Source: Janibacter sp. CX7 (GTDB lineage: Bacteria; Actinomycetota; Actinomycetes; Actinomycetales; Dermatophilaceae). Taken from it: DNA of 64,000 nt. The notes beneath the pieces are model-generated. The model had not been told where the DNA came from, did no database searches, and was given only the letters and a program-made list of their open reading frames with translations. Positions 33,147 through 42,643 of this stretch are shown here, piece after piece (positions within the stretch are counted from its first letter, which is position 1; the number at the start of each line of letters is the position of its first letter). The translations under genes and the position numbers were made by a program. The stretch spans positions 1,798,001 to 1,862,000 of the forward strand of contig NZ_CP101464.1 of assembly GCF_024362365.1 (NCBI RefSeq), written 5' to 3'.

Positions 33147-33658
33147 GCGCCCTCCTCGAGCACGGTGAGGGCCTGCGCGACGACGGTCTCGACGTCGCGG
33201 CCGGCCGTGTCGACCCGGTGGGTCGCCAGGGCCTCGTAGGTCGGGCGCCGCGCCTCCATCGTCTTGATCCAGCTCTGGCGCGGGTTGACCGACAGCAGCG
33301 GCCGGCTCTTGTCGAAGCCGATCCGCTTCGCTGCGTCGGCGATGCCGATGTCGAGGAAGAGCACCCGGTGGGCGCGCAGCGCCTCGGTGAGCGCGGGGAT
33401 CATCGGTGCTCCCCCACCGAGCGCGAGGACGGTGCCGTCCTCGGTCAGGGCGTCGAGGACGGCCCGCTGCTCGGCGGCGCGGAAGTAGTCCTCGCCCTCG
33501 TCGACAAAGAGATCGGAGATGCTGCGGCCCTCGCGCTCCTCGACGAGGGCGTCGGAGTCGACGTACCTCCGACCGAGACGCTCGGCGAGCTGCGCCGCGA
33601 CGGTCGACTTGCCGACCCCGGGCGGTCCGATGACGACGACGAAGGGAGCGCCGCTCAC
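33143..33658 (-). CDS. aroK: Shikimate kinase
   Basis: Phosphorylates shikimate at the 3-hydroxyl. The 171-residue protein has P-loop GPPGVGKST, the shikimate-contact Asp in [10 protein letters not shown], the GGG motif LALGGGAPM and the lid arginine in [11 protein letters not shown] start overlapping the aroC stop by 4 bases. Normal size for the family. Confidence 0.96.
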   Translation of the reverse strand: MSGAPFVVVIGPPGVGKSTVAAQLAERLGRRYVDSDALVEEREGRSISDLFVDEGEDYFRAAEQRAVLDALTEDGTVLALGGGAPMIPALTEALRAHRVLFLDIGIADAAKRIGFDKSRPLLSVNPRQSWIKTMEARRPTYEALATHRVDTAGRDVETVVAQALTVLEEGA

Positions 33659-34884
33659 GCCTCCCACGTCCGCATGAGCTCGGGGATCGCGTCGAGGTAG
33701 GCGCGGTGGTTGCGCGCGGTCTCGGCGACCGAGTCGCCGCCGAACTTCTCGACGCAGGCCTCGGCGAGGACGAGCGCGACCATCGCCTGGGCGACGACGC
33801 CCGCGGCCGGGACGGCGCACACGTCGGAGCGCTGGTGGATCGCGGTCGCCGGGTCGGTGCCGGCGACGTCGATGGTCTCGAGGGCCCGCGGGACCGTGCT
33901 GATCGGCTTCATCGCGGCGCGCACGCGCAGCACGTCACCGGTGCTCATGCCCCCTTCGGTGCCGCCGGCGCGACCGGTGCGGCGGTGGATCACGCCGTCG
34001 CCGTCGCGCTCCATCTCGTCGTGGGCGGCGGAGCCGCGGCGGCGGGCGGTGGTGAAGCCGTCGCCGACCTCGACGCCCTTGATCGCCTGGATGCCCATGA
34101 GGGCGCCGGCCAGGCGCGCGTCGAGGCGACGGTCCCAGTGGACGTGGCTGCCCAGGCCCGGCGGCAGGCCGTAGGCGAGGACCTCGACGACGCCGCCGAG
34201 GGTGTCCCCGTCCTTCTTCGCCGCCTCGATCTCGGCGACCATCGCGTCGGTGCCCTCGCGGGTCATCGCGCGCACGGGGTTGGCATCGAGGGTCGCGGTG
34301 TCGTCGGGGGTCGGCAGCGGACCGTCGGCGGGGGCCTCCCCTTCGCCGATCGCGACCGTGTGCGCGACGAGCCGGATCCCGTAGGCCTGCTCGAGGAAGC
34401 GCTCGGCGATCTCGCCGAGGGCCACGCGGGCCGCGGTCTCGCGGGCCGAGGCGCGCTCGAGCACGGGACGGGCCTCGTCGAAGCCGTACTTCTGCATCCC
34501 CACGAGGTCGGCGTGACCGGGCCGCGGACGGGTCAGCGGCCGGTTGCGGGCGATCTCCTTCTCCGCGTTGACGTCGTCGGACGCGGCGAAGGCGGCGGCG
34601 TCGACGGGGTCGGCGCTCATGACCGTCTCCCACTTGGGCCACTCGGTGTTGCCGATCATCACGGCGAGCGGCGAGCCGAGGGTGCTGCCGTGGCGCACGC
34701 CGCCGAGGAAGGTCACCTGGTCCTGCTCGAACTTCATCCGGGCACCGCGGCCGTAGCCGAGTCGACGACGGGCGAGGGCACCCGCGACGTCCGAGGTCGT
34801 GACCTCGACCCCGGCCGGCAGTCCCTCGAGGGTCGCCACGAGGGCCTGGCCGTGCGACTCACCAGCAGTCAACCAACGCAACAT
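33655..34884 (-). CDS. aroC: Chorismate synthase
   Basis: Forms chorismate from EPSP using reduced FMN. The 409-residue protein begins [18 protein letters not shown], the family N-terminus with the catalytic His region, and contains [26 protein letters not shown] (signature) and late [15 protein letters not shown]. An in-frame ATG three codons upstream (34893, MPDMLRW) is an alternative; GGGAAG lies near both. It is followed by aroK (overlap) and preceded by aroE after about 35 bases. Confidence 0.97.
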   Translation of the reverse strand: MLRWLTAGESHGQALVATLEGLPAGVEVTTSDVAGALARRRLGYGRGARMKFEQDQVTFLGGVRHGSTLGSPLAVMIGNTEWPKWETVMSADPVDAAAFAASDDVNAEKEIARNRPLTRPRPGHADLVGMQKYGFDEARPVLERASARETAARVALGEIAERFLEQAYGIRLVAHTVAIGEGEAPADGPLPTPDDTATLDANPVRAMTREGTDAMVAEIEAAKKDGDTLGGVVEVLAYGLPPGLGSHVHWDRRLDARLAGALMGIQAIKGVEVGDGFTTARRRGSAAHDEMERDGDGVIHRRTGRAGGTEGGMSTGDVLRVRAAMKPISTVPRALETIDVAGTDPATAIHQRSDVCAVPAAGVVAQAMVALVLAEACVEKFGGDSVAETARNHRAYLDAIPELMRTWEA

Positions 34885-34919
34885 GTCTGGCATCTTCCCA
34901 TCCCGCGGGCGAGGTCCCG

Positions 34920-35765
34920 TCAGGCGTCCGGGGTGTGGCCGAGCGCTGCCCGACCGGCGGCCTGCATCGCCGCCACCGGCGCCGGCTCTCCGGTGAAGAG
35001 CTCGAACTGCCGTGCTGCCTGGTGGACGAGCATCTCGAGCCCGGAGACCACGGTGGCGCCACGCTCCCTCGCGGCGCGAGCCAGTGGTGTCGGCCAGTCG
35101 GCGTAGACGACGTCGAGCAGGACGACCCCCTCGAGGTCGGCCCCGTCGATCGTGGCCGCCACGGCCTCGTTGGCCGCGCCGCCCGGCACGGTGCTCACGA
35201 CGACCTGCGGACCGGTCGAGGTCCACGAGCGAAGCGGGCCGGTCCCACCGGTGACCACACCCGGCACGGCCTCGGCGAGGGCGGCGGCCTTGGCCTCGTC
35301 GCGGGCGGCGATGCCGACCTGCTCGGCGTCGAGCTCGTGCATCGCGAGCGCCGCCGAGCGAGCCGTCGCGCCGGAGCCGAGCACGAGGGTCCTCGCGGGC
35401 GCGGTCACCCCCGCCTCGCGCAGCGCGGCCCGGATCCCGTAGACGTCGGTGTTGTCCGCGATCCAGCCGGCGTCGGTGCGCACGAGGGTGTTGATCGCCC
35501 CGGCCCTGCGGGCCAGCTCGCTCACCTCGTCGGCCACGTCGAAGGCCGCGACCTTGAGCGGCATCGTCAGGCTCAGGCCGCGCCACATGACGTCGAGGCC
35601 GGCGACGAAGGGGGCCAGTCCCCCTTCGTCGACCTCGTGGGGCGTGTAGTCCCAGTCGGCGAGGCCGGCCGCCTCGTAGCCGGCCGTGTGGAGGGTCGGC
35701 GAGAGGGAGTGCCGGATCGGGCTGCCGAGGACGCCCGCGTGCCGGGTCGTCTCGCTCGTCAGCAC
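34920..35765 (-). CDS. aroE: Shikimate dehydrogenase
   Basis: Reduces 3-dehydroshikimate with NADPH. The 281-residue protein has the substrate-binding [19 protein letters not shown], the catalytic Lys/Asp (SLTMPLK and [12 protein letters not shown]), the nucleotide loop [16 protein letters not shown] and the late [21 protein letters not shown] start overlapping mltG by 7 bases. aroQ (dehydratase), the missing step, is not in this window although it often accompanies aroB-aroK in actinobacteria. Confidence 0.94.
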   Translation of the reverse strand: MLTSETTRHAGVLGSPIRHSLSPTLHTAGYEAAGLADWDYTPHEVDEGGLAPFVAGLDVMWRGLSLTMPLKVAAFDVADEVSELARRAGAINTLVRTDAGWIADNTDVYGIRAALREAGVTAPARTLVLGSGATARSAALAMHELDAEQVGIAARDEAKAAALAEAVPGVVTGGTGPLRSWTSTGPQVVVSTVPGGAANEAVAATIDGADLEGVVLLDVVYADWPTPLARAARERGATVVSGLEMLVHQAARQFELFTGEPAPVAAMQAAGRAALGHTPDA

Positions 35766-36910
35766 CGGTCCTGGTTGTCCGCGCACCACTGCTCGAACTC
35801 CTTGACGTTGTTGTCGTGCTCGCGCTGCGTCTCGGCGAACTTCGTCTCGCCGGTGTCGGGGTCGACGGTGACGAAGAAGAGCCAGTCCCCCTCGTCGGGG
35901 TTGCCGGCAGCCTTGATCGCCTCGGCCCCGGGGTTGTTGATCGGCCCCGGGGGCAGACCCGTGTGCTTGTAGGTGTTGTAGGGGCTGTCCGAGTTGCGCA
36001 TCTCGTCGGTCGTGCCCGCCTTGCCACGCTCCTGGAAGACGTAGTGGACGGTGCTGTCCATGTTGAGCATGCCCACGGTCGGGCCGTTGACGTCCGCCAG
36101 GCGGTTCTCGATGACCCGGGCGACCTTGCCCCGGTCGGCCGCACCGGACTCGCCCTCGACGATCGAGGCGACGGTGAGGGTGCGCTCCCACGTGTCCTGC
36201 GGGACCTTGGCCTTCTTCAGCTCGTCGGTCGTCATGGTGATCATCGCGTTGAGCTGGGCGACGGCGCTCGTGTCCTTGTCGAACTCGTAGGTCGACGGGA
36301 AGAGCCAGCCCTCGAGGTCGCCACCGGCCTGCTCGGGCAGCTTCAGCTGCGCCGACTTCTCGGCCTTCTCGTACTGCGACACCGGCACGCCGGTGCCCTC
36401 CGACAGGCGCTTGTAGATCTCCGAGCGCCACAGGCCCTCGGGGATCGTGATGCCCTTGGCGACGCGGTTCTTGGGATCGATGAGCCGGTCGAAGGCGTCG
36501 GCCGCCGGCATCTCCTTGAGCATCGCGTAGGTGCCCGGCTGGATCGAGGAGGCCTTGTCCGGCTGGGCGGCCGCGACCTCGGTGAAGCTGCTCGTCGACT
36601 TGATGACGCCCGCCTCGACGAGGGACTCGCCGATCTCGGAGCCGGACTGACCCGAGGCGACCTCGACCTCGACCTTGCCGTGTCCCGGTCCCTCGAAGTC
36701 CTTCGAGCCGGACCCGCCGGGGATCAGCGACCGCAGGGAGCCGAAGGCGAAGACGATGGCGACCACGACGACCGCAGCCGCGAGGAGCATGGCCAGGCAG
36801 CCGGCTCCGCCGCGCCGCGTGGTGCGCGCCTCCGTGGCCCGCCGCTGACGGCGCGTGTGCGAGCGATCGTGCGGCCCGTCGTCGAAGATGTCGTCGTCGA
36901 GCTGGTTCAT
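35759..36910 (-). CDS. mltG: Endolytic murein transglycosylase MltG
   Basis: Membrane-anchored lytic transglycosylase that cuts nascent glycan strands and so sets their length. The 383-residue protein has a charged cytoplasmic start, one transmembrane helix ([20 protein letters not shown], about 38-57), a LysM-like region ([20 protein letters not shown]) and the YceG domain with the catalytic Glu in [10 protein letters not shown] and the conserved [20 protein letters not shown] overlaps the ruvX stop (ATGA). Cell-wall function sits with ruvX and the aro genes in the standard actinobacterial order. Confidence 0.95.
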   Translation of the reverse strand: MNQLDDDIFDDGPHDRSHTRRQRRATEARTTRRGGAGCLAMLLAAAVVVVAIVFAFGSLRSLIPGGSGSKDFEGPGHGKVEVEVASGQSGSEIGESLVEAGVIKSTSSFTEVAAAQPDKASSIQPGTYAMLKEMPAADAFDRLIDPKNRVAKGITIPEGLWRSEIYKRLSEGTGVPVSQYEKAEKSAQLKLPEQAGGDLEGWLFPSTYEFDKDTSAVAQLNAMITMTTDELKKAKVPQDTWERTLTVASIVEGESGAADRGKVARVIENRLADVNGPTVGMLNMDSTVHYVFQERGKAGTTDEMRNSDSPYNTYKHTGLPPGPINNPGAEAIKAAGNPDEGDWLFFVTVDPDTGETKFAETQREHDNNVKEFEQWCADNQDRC

Positions 36911-37449
36911 GCGTCGTTGCCCTTCCGCGGTGTGCGTCGGCGCGGCCGACCTACCCGTTCCCCTGGGGGTCTACCGGTTGCGCGCTCCGTGTCCAGCGCA
37001 GTCTGCAGGATCAGCACCGCGGCCGCCTGGTCGACCACGTCCCGATGGCGACGACCGGCCACACCGCTGTCCCGCAGGCCCCGATGAGCATCCACTGTCG
37101 TGAGCCTTTCGTCCACGAGGCGGATCGGCGTGTTCCCGATCGGCGCCTCGCGCAGGGCCAGACCCAAGCTCTTGGCCCACGAGCGCGCCTTCGCCGCGGC
37201 CGGGCCCTCGGAGCCGTCGAGGGAGCGCGGGAGACCGACGACGACCTCCATCGCCTCGACCTCGGTGGCGATCTCGACGACCCGATCGACGTCACGGCCG
37301 TGCTGGAGATCACGTGCCACCGTCTCCACGGGCGTCGCGAGCAGGCCGTGGGGGTCGCTCATCGCGACCCCCACCCTGGCCTCGCCCACGTCGATGCCGA
37401 GCCGGACCCCTCGACGGGGCTCCGGCACGGTCGTCCCGGCGTCAGGCAC
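36907..37449 (-). CDS. ruvX: Putative pre-16S rRNA nuclease YqgF/RuvX
   Basis: RNase H-like nuclease implicated in maturing the 5' end of 16S rRNA. Of its 180 residues the catalytic acidic residues are in GVRLGIDVGEARVGVAMSDPHG, with the conserved VVGLPRSLDGSEGP and VDERLTTVDAHRGLR later (second Asp/Glu) and VDQAAAVLILQTAL near the end. The C-terminal 20 residues are Arg/Pro-rich. GTG start overlapping the alaS stop by 8 bases. Confidence 0.93.
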   Translation of the reverse strand: MPDAGTTVPEPRRGVRLGIDVGEARVGVAMSDPHGLLATPVETVARDLQHGRDVDRVVEIATEVEAMEVVVGLPRSLDGSEGPAAAKARSWAKSLGLALREAPIGNTPIRLVDERLTTVDAHRGLRDSGVAGRRHRDVVDQAAAVLILQTALDTERATGRPPGERVGRPRRRTPRKGNDA

Positions 37450-40123
37450 CGAGCTCCCGCTCGATGGCCGCCAGGGCGTCCTCGACCTTCGTGGCGTCCT
37501 GGCCGCCACCCTGGGCGAGGTCGTCCTTGCCGCCACCGCCGCCGCCGAGCACCTGGGCCGCGACGCGCACGAGAGCGCCCGCCTTGACCCCCTTCGCCCG
37601 GGCCGCCTCGTTGGTGGCGACGACGACGACCGGCTTGCCGGGACCGTCACCGGTGAGAGCGACGACGCTCGGGCGCTCCTCGCCGAGCCGGGCGCGGGTG
37701 TCGGTGACCATCTGACGCAGGTCGTCCGGCGCACCGCCTGCGATGTGGACGCCGACATAGGTCACGCCCGCCACGTCGCTCGCGGCGTCGGTGAGCGAGC
37801 CCGCAGAGGCCGCGACCTGCTCGCGGCGCACCTTCTCCAGCTCCTTCTCGACCTCGCGCAGGCGGGTGACGAGCTCGGAGACGCGCTCCGGCAGGTCGCC
37901 AGCCGGCGCCTTGACGATGCTCGACAGCTCGGCGACGAGCGCGCGCTCGGTCGCCAGGTGCTGCAGGGCGTTCATGCCGACATAGGCCTCGAGGCGCCGC
38001 ACGCCGGAGCCGACCGAGGACTCGCCGGTGAGGGTGAGGGCACCGATCTGGCTGGAGTGGCGCACGTGGGTGCCACCGCACAGCTCGCGCGACCACTCGC
38101 CGCCGATCTCGATGACGCGCACCTGCTCGTCGTAGGTCTCGCCGAAGAGGGCGAGCGCCCCGCGCTCGCGCGCCTCGGGCAGGGTCATCCAGTCCGCGGA
38201 GACCGGCAGGTCGTCGCGGACCGCGAGGTTGGCGACGTGCTCGATCTCGGCGCGGGCGTCGCCGGACAGCGCCTGGTTCCACGCGAAGTCGAGGCGCAGG
38301 TAGCCGGGCTTGTTGTAGGAGCCGGACTGCAGTGCCGACGGGCCGAGCACCTGGCGCAGCGCCGCGTGGACGACGTGCGTGCCGGAGTGAGCCTGGCAGG
38401 CGTCGATGCGCCACTGCGGGTCGACCTCGGCCGAGGAGTCCTGGCCGACGCGGACCGCGCCGTCGGCGACCTCGACGGTGTGGACGACGAGGCCCTTGAC
38501 CGGGCGCTGGACGTCGCGCACGAGCAGGCGCGCGCCGTCGACGACGATGACGCCGGAGTCGGCGATCTGACCGCCGGACTCGGCGTAGAAGCTCGTCCGG
38601 TCGAGCACGACCTGGCCGGTCTGGCCGGGCTCGAGCTCCTCGACGCGGGCGCCGTCGCGCACGAGGCCGACGACCGAGCCGGTCGTCGTCAGCTCCTCGT
38701 AGGCACGCCAGTCCGTCGCGCCGAGCGCGCGCAGGTCCTTCCAGACCTCGGTGTTGGCGTGGCCGCCCTTCTTCGCCTTGGCGTCGGCCTTGGCGCGCTG
38801 GCGCTGCTCGTCCATGAGGCGGACGAAGCCCTCACGGTCGACCTTGAGCCCCTGCTCCGCCGCCATCTCGAGGGTGAGGTCGATGGGGAACCCGTAGGTG
38901 TCGTGCAGCGCGAAGGCCTGCTCGCCGGCGAGGGTGTCGCCGCCGCTGTCCTTGGTGCGCGTCACCGCGGTGTCGAGGATCGTCGTGCCTTGCGCGAGGG
39001 TGCGGCGAAAGGCCTGCTCCTCGGCGTAGGCGATTTGCGCGATCCGGTCGAAGCCGGTCCGCAGCTCGGGGTAGGACGCGCTCATCCGCTCCATCGAGAC
39101 GGGCAGCAGGTGCGGCAGCGCCGGGTCCTCGTAGCCGAGCAGGCGCATCGCGCGCACCGCACGGCGCAGCATGCGGCGCAGCACGTAGCCGCGACCCTCG
39201 TTACCCGGGGTGACGCCGTCACCGATGAGCATGAGCGAGGAGCGCACGTGGTCGGCGACGACGCGCAGGTGGACGTCGTCGGGGTGCGAGTCGCCCGCGG
39301 TCTGGCCCGACTGGGTGCCGTAGGTGCGGCCGGTCATCTCCGCGGCCTTCTCCAGCACCGGGTAGACCTCGTCGATCTCGTACATGTTGTCGACGCCCTG
39401 GAGGATGCTCGCGATCCGCTCCAGGCCCATGCCGGTGTCGACGTTCTGCGCCGGCAGCGGGCCGGCGACGTCGAAGTCCGCCTTGGAGCGGACGGCCGAG
39501 AGCTCGTACTGCATGAAGACGAGGTTCCAGATCTCCATGTAGCGGTCCTCGTCGACCTCGGGCCCACCCTCGCGGCCGTACTCGTCGCCGCGGTCGTAGA
39601 AGATCTCGCTGCACGGGCCGCCCGGGCCGGGCACACCCATCGACCAGTAGTTGTCCGCCTCGGCACGACGCACGATCCGCTCCTTGGGGATCGAGGTGAG
39701 CTCGAGCCACAGCTGCTCGGCCTCGTCGTCGTCGGTGTAGACCGTCGCCCACAGCCGCTCCGGGTCCAGGCCGTAGCCCCCTTCGGGCTGGGGGGTGGTG
39801 AGCAGCTCCCAGGCGAAGGCGATTGCGTCGCGCTTGAAGTAGTCGCCGAAGGAGAAGTTGCCGTTCATCTGGAAGAAGGTGCCGTGTCGGGAGGTCTTGC
39901 CGACCTCGTCGATGTCACCGGTGCGCACGCACTTCTGCACGCTCGTGGCGCGGGTCCAGGCAGGCGTCTCCTGCCCGAGGAAGTAGGGCTTGAAGGGGAC
40001 CATGCCGGCGTTGACGAAGAGGAGGTTGGGGTCCTCGTGGATCAGCGGGGCGGAGGGGACGACCGCGTGTCCCTTGCCCTCGAAGAAGGTGAGCCAACGG
40101 CGCCGGATCTCGGCAGTTTCCAT
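37442..40123 (-). CDS. alaS: Alanyl-tRNA synthetase
   Basis: Charges tRNA-Ala and edits misacylated Ser/Gly. The 893-residue protein has the catalytic N-terminal domain (MNGNFSFGDYFKRDAI, GPGGPCSEIFYDRG), the tRNA-recognition domain, the editing domain with zinc-type motifs HSGTHVVHAAL and CGGTHVRHSSQIG, and the C-Ala domain ending near GGGGGKDDLAQGGG. It starts at ATG with a weak Shine-Dalgarno. A predicted promoter and small upstream frame lie 70-150 bases away. Downstream genes ruvX-mltG-aroE overlap, so one transcript is likely. Confidence 0.98.
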   Translation of the reverse strand: METAEIRRRWLTFFEGKGHAVVPSAPLIHEDPNLLFVNAGMVPFKPYFLGQETPAWTRATSVQKCVRTGDIDEVGKTSRHGTFFQMNGNFSFGDYFKRDAIAFAWELLTTPQPEGGYGLDPERLWATVYTDDDEAEQLWLELTSIPKERIVRRAEADNYWSMGVPGPGGPCSEIFYDRGDEYGREGGPEVDEDRYMEIWNLVFMQYELSAVRSKADFDVAGPLPAQNVDTGMGLERIASILQGVDNMYEIDEVYPVLEKAAEMTGRTYGTQSGQTAGDSHPDDVHLRVVADHVRSSLMLIGDGVTPGNEGRGYVLRRMLRRAVRAMRLLGYEDPALPHLLPVSMERMSASYPELRTGFDRIAQIAYAEEQAFRRTLAQGTTILDTAVTRTKDSGGDTLAGEQAFALHDTYGFPIDLTLEMAAEQGLKVDREGFVRLMDEQRQRAKADAKAKKGGHANTEVWKDLRALGATDWRAYEELTTTGSVVGLVRDGARVEELEPGQTGQVVLDRTSFYAESGGQIADSGVIVVDGARLLVRDVQRPVKGLVVHTVEVADGAVRVGQDSSAEVDPQWRIDACQAHSGTHVVHAALRQVLGPSALQSGSYNKPGYLRLDFAWNQALSGDARAEIEHVANLAVRDDLPVSADWMTLPEARERGALALFGETYDEQVRVIEIGGEWSRELCGGTHVRHSSQIGALTLTGESSVGSGVRRLEAYVGMNALQHLATERALVAELSSIVKAPAGDLPERVSELVTRLREVEKELEKVRREQVAASAGSLTDAASDVAGVTYVGVHIAGGAPDDLRQMVTDTRARLGEERPSVVALTGDGPGKPVVVVATNEAARAKGVKAGALVRVAAQVLGGGGGGKDDLAQGGGQDATKVEDALAAIERELGA

Positions 40124-40191
40124 GGGTGTCTCGTGTCCAATCAGTGGTGCAGGGGGTTCTCGGGGCAGGAGCGAAGGGGGCGACCGGCGCG

Positions 40192-40263
40192 TCAGGCGCG
40201 GGCCGACCCCGAGGTAGCTCGCCGCGCGGTGATCCGGCGCGGCCGTCCGAGAGGCACGGTCAT
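40192..40263 (-). CDS. Possible 23-codon leader ORF upstream of alaS
   Basis: An ATG frame (MTVPLGRPRRITARRATSGS and three more residues) whose start lies exactly 7 bases after TAAGGT, as for leaderless genes here. It is Arg-rich (six) with four Ala codons, three in the last eleven positions. About 68 bases separate its stop from the alaS ATG. It could be a translated leader that senses charged tRNA or merely chance; no clear terminator alternates with it by eye. Confidence 0.25.
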   Translation of the reverse strand: MTVPLGRPRRITARRATSGSARA

Positions 40264-40270
40264 GGCCCCT

Positions 40271-40276
40271 ACCTTA
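40271..40276 (-). promoter_or_regulatory. Predicted -10 hexamer for the alaS transcript
   Basis: TAAGGT on the minus strand, 7 bases before the small leader ORF and about 148 before alaS. It is the only TANNNT I noticed in the 174-base gap between the upstream gene and alaS. Confidence 0.4.
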
Positions 40277-40297
40277 CCCACCGGTCCGCGACCGGCC

Positions 40298-41134
40298 TCA
40301 GCACAGCGCGGTGTCGACGGCCTCGGTGCCGCCATCGGCTGTCGGGACGAGGACGGTGCGCGCCCCCTGGTCGGCGGCCGTATGCACGGCCGCGACGACG
40401 AGCTCCTGCCTGGCCCCGCTCGGCGCGCCGTCCGTCACTCCGAGGACCACGACCGCAGCCACGTCCGGGTCGGATGTCGCGGCGACGGCGCACTGCCCCA
40501 CGACCACCCTGCCGGGTTCGCTCCCCCACGCCTGCAACCAGGCCAGGAAGCCCCCTTCGTCCCGGATCGCCCGGACCCCGGCCGCGTCGAGCCCGACCTC
40601 CTCCAGCCACTCACCGTCTCGCCGCCCGTCGCCGGGAGCCTGGTCCGTGGGCGCCCAGGCGGCCCACTCGTAGGTGGCTGGTCGTCCGCGCCAGCGGGCG
40701 ATCGTTCCCCGCACCGCCAAGCGGGCACGCAGCCGCCACGGCAGCCGCACCTCGGGCTCGAACTGGGGGACGTCGTGGACCGAGACTTCCGTCGGACGGT
40801 GCCGGTCCGACGGCGAGGTGAGGACGACCTCCGCGCCCGCGCACTGCCGGTCGGCTCTCGCGAGAAGTCCCGTGTCGAGCTCCTCCATGAGCCAGAACCC
40901 GACGTCCTCGCACCACGCGTCGAGACCGGCTCCCTCCTCCTCCGCGAAGAACGCCGCGAAGTCCCGACCGAAACGGACGACGAAGTGGTGTGGGTTGCGC
41001 CGCCACCTGAAGACGACGGCTACCTCGTCACCCTCCTCGCGGACCCCGAGCAGGGCGAAGCCCTCGGTCGGCCGGTACCGGGTGAGGTGGGCCCGCAGCG
41101 CATCGGCGTGCTCGGCGACGGAGGCGTCGGTCAT
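40298..41134 (-). CDS. Protein of unknown function
   Basis: A 278-residue soluble protein that I do not recognise. Codon use and third-position GC match the neighbours, so it is real. It is Trp- and Arg-rich in places (FRWRRNPHHFVVRFG; ARWRGRPATYEWAAW). The last 100 residues (VVVGQCAVAATSDP, then VVVLGVTDGAPSGARQELVV and AADQGARTVLVP) loosely resemble a GNAT acetyltransferase core with its acetyl-CoA loop, but the glycine signature is weak. No signal peptide or membrane helix. ATG start; 48 bases from the divergent oxidoreductase. Confidence 0.6.
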   Translation of the reverse strand: MTDASVAEHADALRAHLTRYRPTEGFALLGVREEGDEVAVVFRWRRNPHHFVVRFGRDFAAFFAEEEGAGLDAWCEDVGFWLMEELDTGLLARADRQCAGAEVVLTSPSDRHRPTEVSVHDVPQFEPEVRLPWRLRARLAVRGTIARWRGRPATYEWAAWAPTDQAPGDGRRDGEWLEEVGLDAAGVRAIRDEGGFLAWLQAWGSEPGRVVVGQCAVAATSDPDVAAVVVLGVTDGAPSGARQELVVAAVHTAADQGARTVLVPTADGGTEAVDTALC

Positions 41135-41169
41135 GGCGGCAGTCTCTCGCGTCGCGACGACCCCGGCCC

Positions 41170-41175
41170 TAGATT
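41170..41175 (+). promoter_or_regulatory. Predicted -10 hexamer of the LLM oxidoreductase gene
   Basis: TAGATT followed by 7 bases and the ATG at 41183: the leaderless pattern. It lies in the 48-bp divergent gap with the unknown gene. Confidence 0.5.
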
Positions 41176-41182
41176 GATCGTC

Positions 41183-42259
41183 ATGACGATCCAGCCGATC
41201 CAGCTCGGTCTCGACACCTTCGGTGACATCGCCCTCGACGCCGACGGGCAACCGCTGCCGGCGGCCACCGTCGTGCGCGAGGTCCTCGCGGAGGGGCAGC
41301 TCGCCGATGAGCTCGGCCTCGACGTCTTCGGCGTCGGTGAGCACCACCGCGCCGACTACGCGATCTCCGCGCCCGACACGCTGCTCGCGGGTCTCGCCAC
41401 GACGACCGAGCGGATCCGTCTCGGCACCTCGGTCACGGTCCTCAGCTCCGACGACCCGATCCGGGTCTTCGAGCGGTTCTCGACGGTCGACGCGCTCTCG
41501 CACGGACGCGCCGAGATCACCGTCGGGCGGGGCTCCTTCATCGAGTCCTTCCCGCTCTTCGGTCTCGACCTCGAGGACTACGAGGTGCTCTTCTCGGAGA
41601 AGCTCGACCTGCTCGCCCAGGTCCTCACGGAGCAGCCCGTCCGCTGGGAGGGCTCCGTGCGCCCGCCGGTGCAGGTCGACCGCATCATGCCGCCCACCGA
41701 GTCCGGGCGCCTCCCCACCTGGGTCGGCGTCGGCGGTACCCCCGCGTCCGTCGTCCGGGCCGCGCGCTACGGGATGCCGATCGTCATCGCGATCATCGGC
41801 GGCGCGACGGCGCAGTTCGCCCCGCTCGCCGACCTCTACCGCCGGGCGTGCGACGAGGCCGGCCACCTCGGACTGCCGATCGCGGTCCACTCCCCCGGCC
41901 ACATCGCCGAGACCGACGAGCAGGCCGCGCAGGAGTACCTGCCGCACTTCGTCGAGCAGATGCGCAAGCTGGGGTCCGAGCGCGGCTGGCCGCCCATGAC
42001 CGAGGCCCAAGCCCGGGCGCAGTTCTCACCGGAGGGCGCGGTCTACTGCGGGTCCCCCGAGACCGTCGCGCACAAGATCGCCGCGACCCTGCGGGTCCTC
42101 GGCGCCACCCGCTTCCAGCTGAAGTACTCCAACGGCCGCCTCCCCCACGACCTGCGGATGTCGTCGATCCGGCTCTACGGCGAGCGGGTCGTCCCGCTGG
42201 TGCGCGAGCTGATGGCCGAGGACCGCGACGACGAGGGCGATGTCGGGGCGCCCGCGTAG
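41183..42259 (+). CDS. LLM-class (luciferase-like) flavin-dependent oxidoreductase
   Basis: A 358-residue TIM-barrel flavoprotein of the bacterial luciferase/F420-reductase superfamily. Typical pieces are LADELGLDVFGVGEHHRADYA (flavin/substrate His), RIRLGTSVTVLSSDDPIRVFE, a long ALSHGRAEITVGRGSFIE and WVGVGGTPASVVRAARYG. The substrate and cofactor (FMN or F420) cannot be told. The ATG is fixed by TAGATT 7 bases upstream. Its TAG stop forms the first bases of the hexamer that would drive the next gene. Confidence 0.88.
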   Translation: MTIQPIQLGLDTFGDIALDADGQPLPAATVVREVLAEGQLADELGLDVFGVGEHHRADYAISAPDTLLAGLATTTERIRLGTSVTVLSSDDPIRVFERFSTVDALSHGRAEITVGRGSFIESFPLFGLDLEDYEVLFSEKLDLLAQVLTEQPVRWEGSVRPPVQVDRIMPPTESGRLPTWVGVGGTPASVVRAARYGMPIVIAIIGGATAQFAPLADLYRRACDEAGHLGLPIAVHSPGHIAETDEQAAQEYLPHFVEQMRKLGSERGWPPMTEAQARAQFSPEGAVYCGSPETVAHKIAATLRVLGATRFQLKYSNGRLPHDLRMSSIRLYGERVVPLVRELMAEDRDDEGDVGAPA

Positions 42260-42262
42260 GTT
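42257..42262 (+). promoter_or_regulatory. Predicted -10 hexamer of the SnoaL-like gene, overlapping the upstream stop
   Basis: TAGGTT, whose first three bases are the stop codon of the LLM oxidoreductase, followed by 6 bases and an ATG. The arrangement repeats at pyrG. Confidence 0.4.
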
Positions 42263-42268
42263 CTGGCC

Positions 42269-42637
42269 ATGGACGCCACCGAGCTGCTGCGGACCCTGTG
42301 CACGACCATCGACGAGCACCGCTGGGAGGACCTCCCGGCGCTGCTGGCGCAGGACTTCACCGTCCACTTCGTGCACACGGGTGAGACCTTCGGCCGGGAC
42401 GAGTGGGTGCGGCTCAACGCCGACTACCCGGGCTTCGAGCGACTGACGATCGAGGACCTCGTCGGCGCGGGAGACCGGGCCGTCGCCCGCTGCCACGTCA
42501 CCGGCCGCGACGAGTCCGGCGAGCAGCGGTTCGTCGTCGCCAGCTTCGCGACGTGCGCCGGCGGCCTGATCACCGAGATGACCGAGGTGTGGACCGACGT
42601 CGGGGTCACTCCGCCCGAGGCGGCGCGCCCCGCCTGA
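42269..42637 (+). CDS. SnoaL-like / NTF2-fold protein
   Basis: A 122-residue protein with an NTF2-like fold signature: an N-terminal helix pair (LLRTLCTTIDEHRWEDLPALL), DFTVHFVHTGETFGRDEW and the central FERLTIEDLVGAGDRAVARC, ending with a sheet strand EVWTDVG. Such proteins act as isomerases, hydratases or unknown ligand binders. It follows the flavin oxidoreductase by 9 bases, perhaps acting on the same substrate; this is inference from position only. The stop faces rarA with a 6-base gap. Confidence 0.72.
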   Translation: MDATELLRTLCTTIDEHRWEDLPALLAQDFTVHFVHTGETFGRDEWVRLNADYPGFERLTIEDLVGAGDRAVARCHVTGRDESGEQRFVVASFATCAGGLITEMTEVWTDVGVTPPEAARPA

Positions 42638-42643
42638 GACGGC

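Noticed and set aside
40124..40191. T-box leader for alaS
   Set aside because: No T-box sequence (AGGGTGGNACCGCG-like) or specifier stem found by eye.
37100..41182. Long plus-strand open frame fused upstream of the LLM oxidoreductase
   Set aside because: It is antisense to alaS; the real gene starts at 41183 after a TAGATT box.
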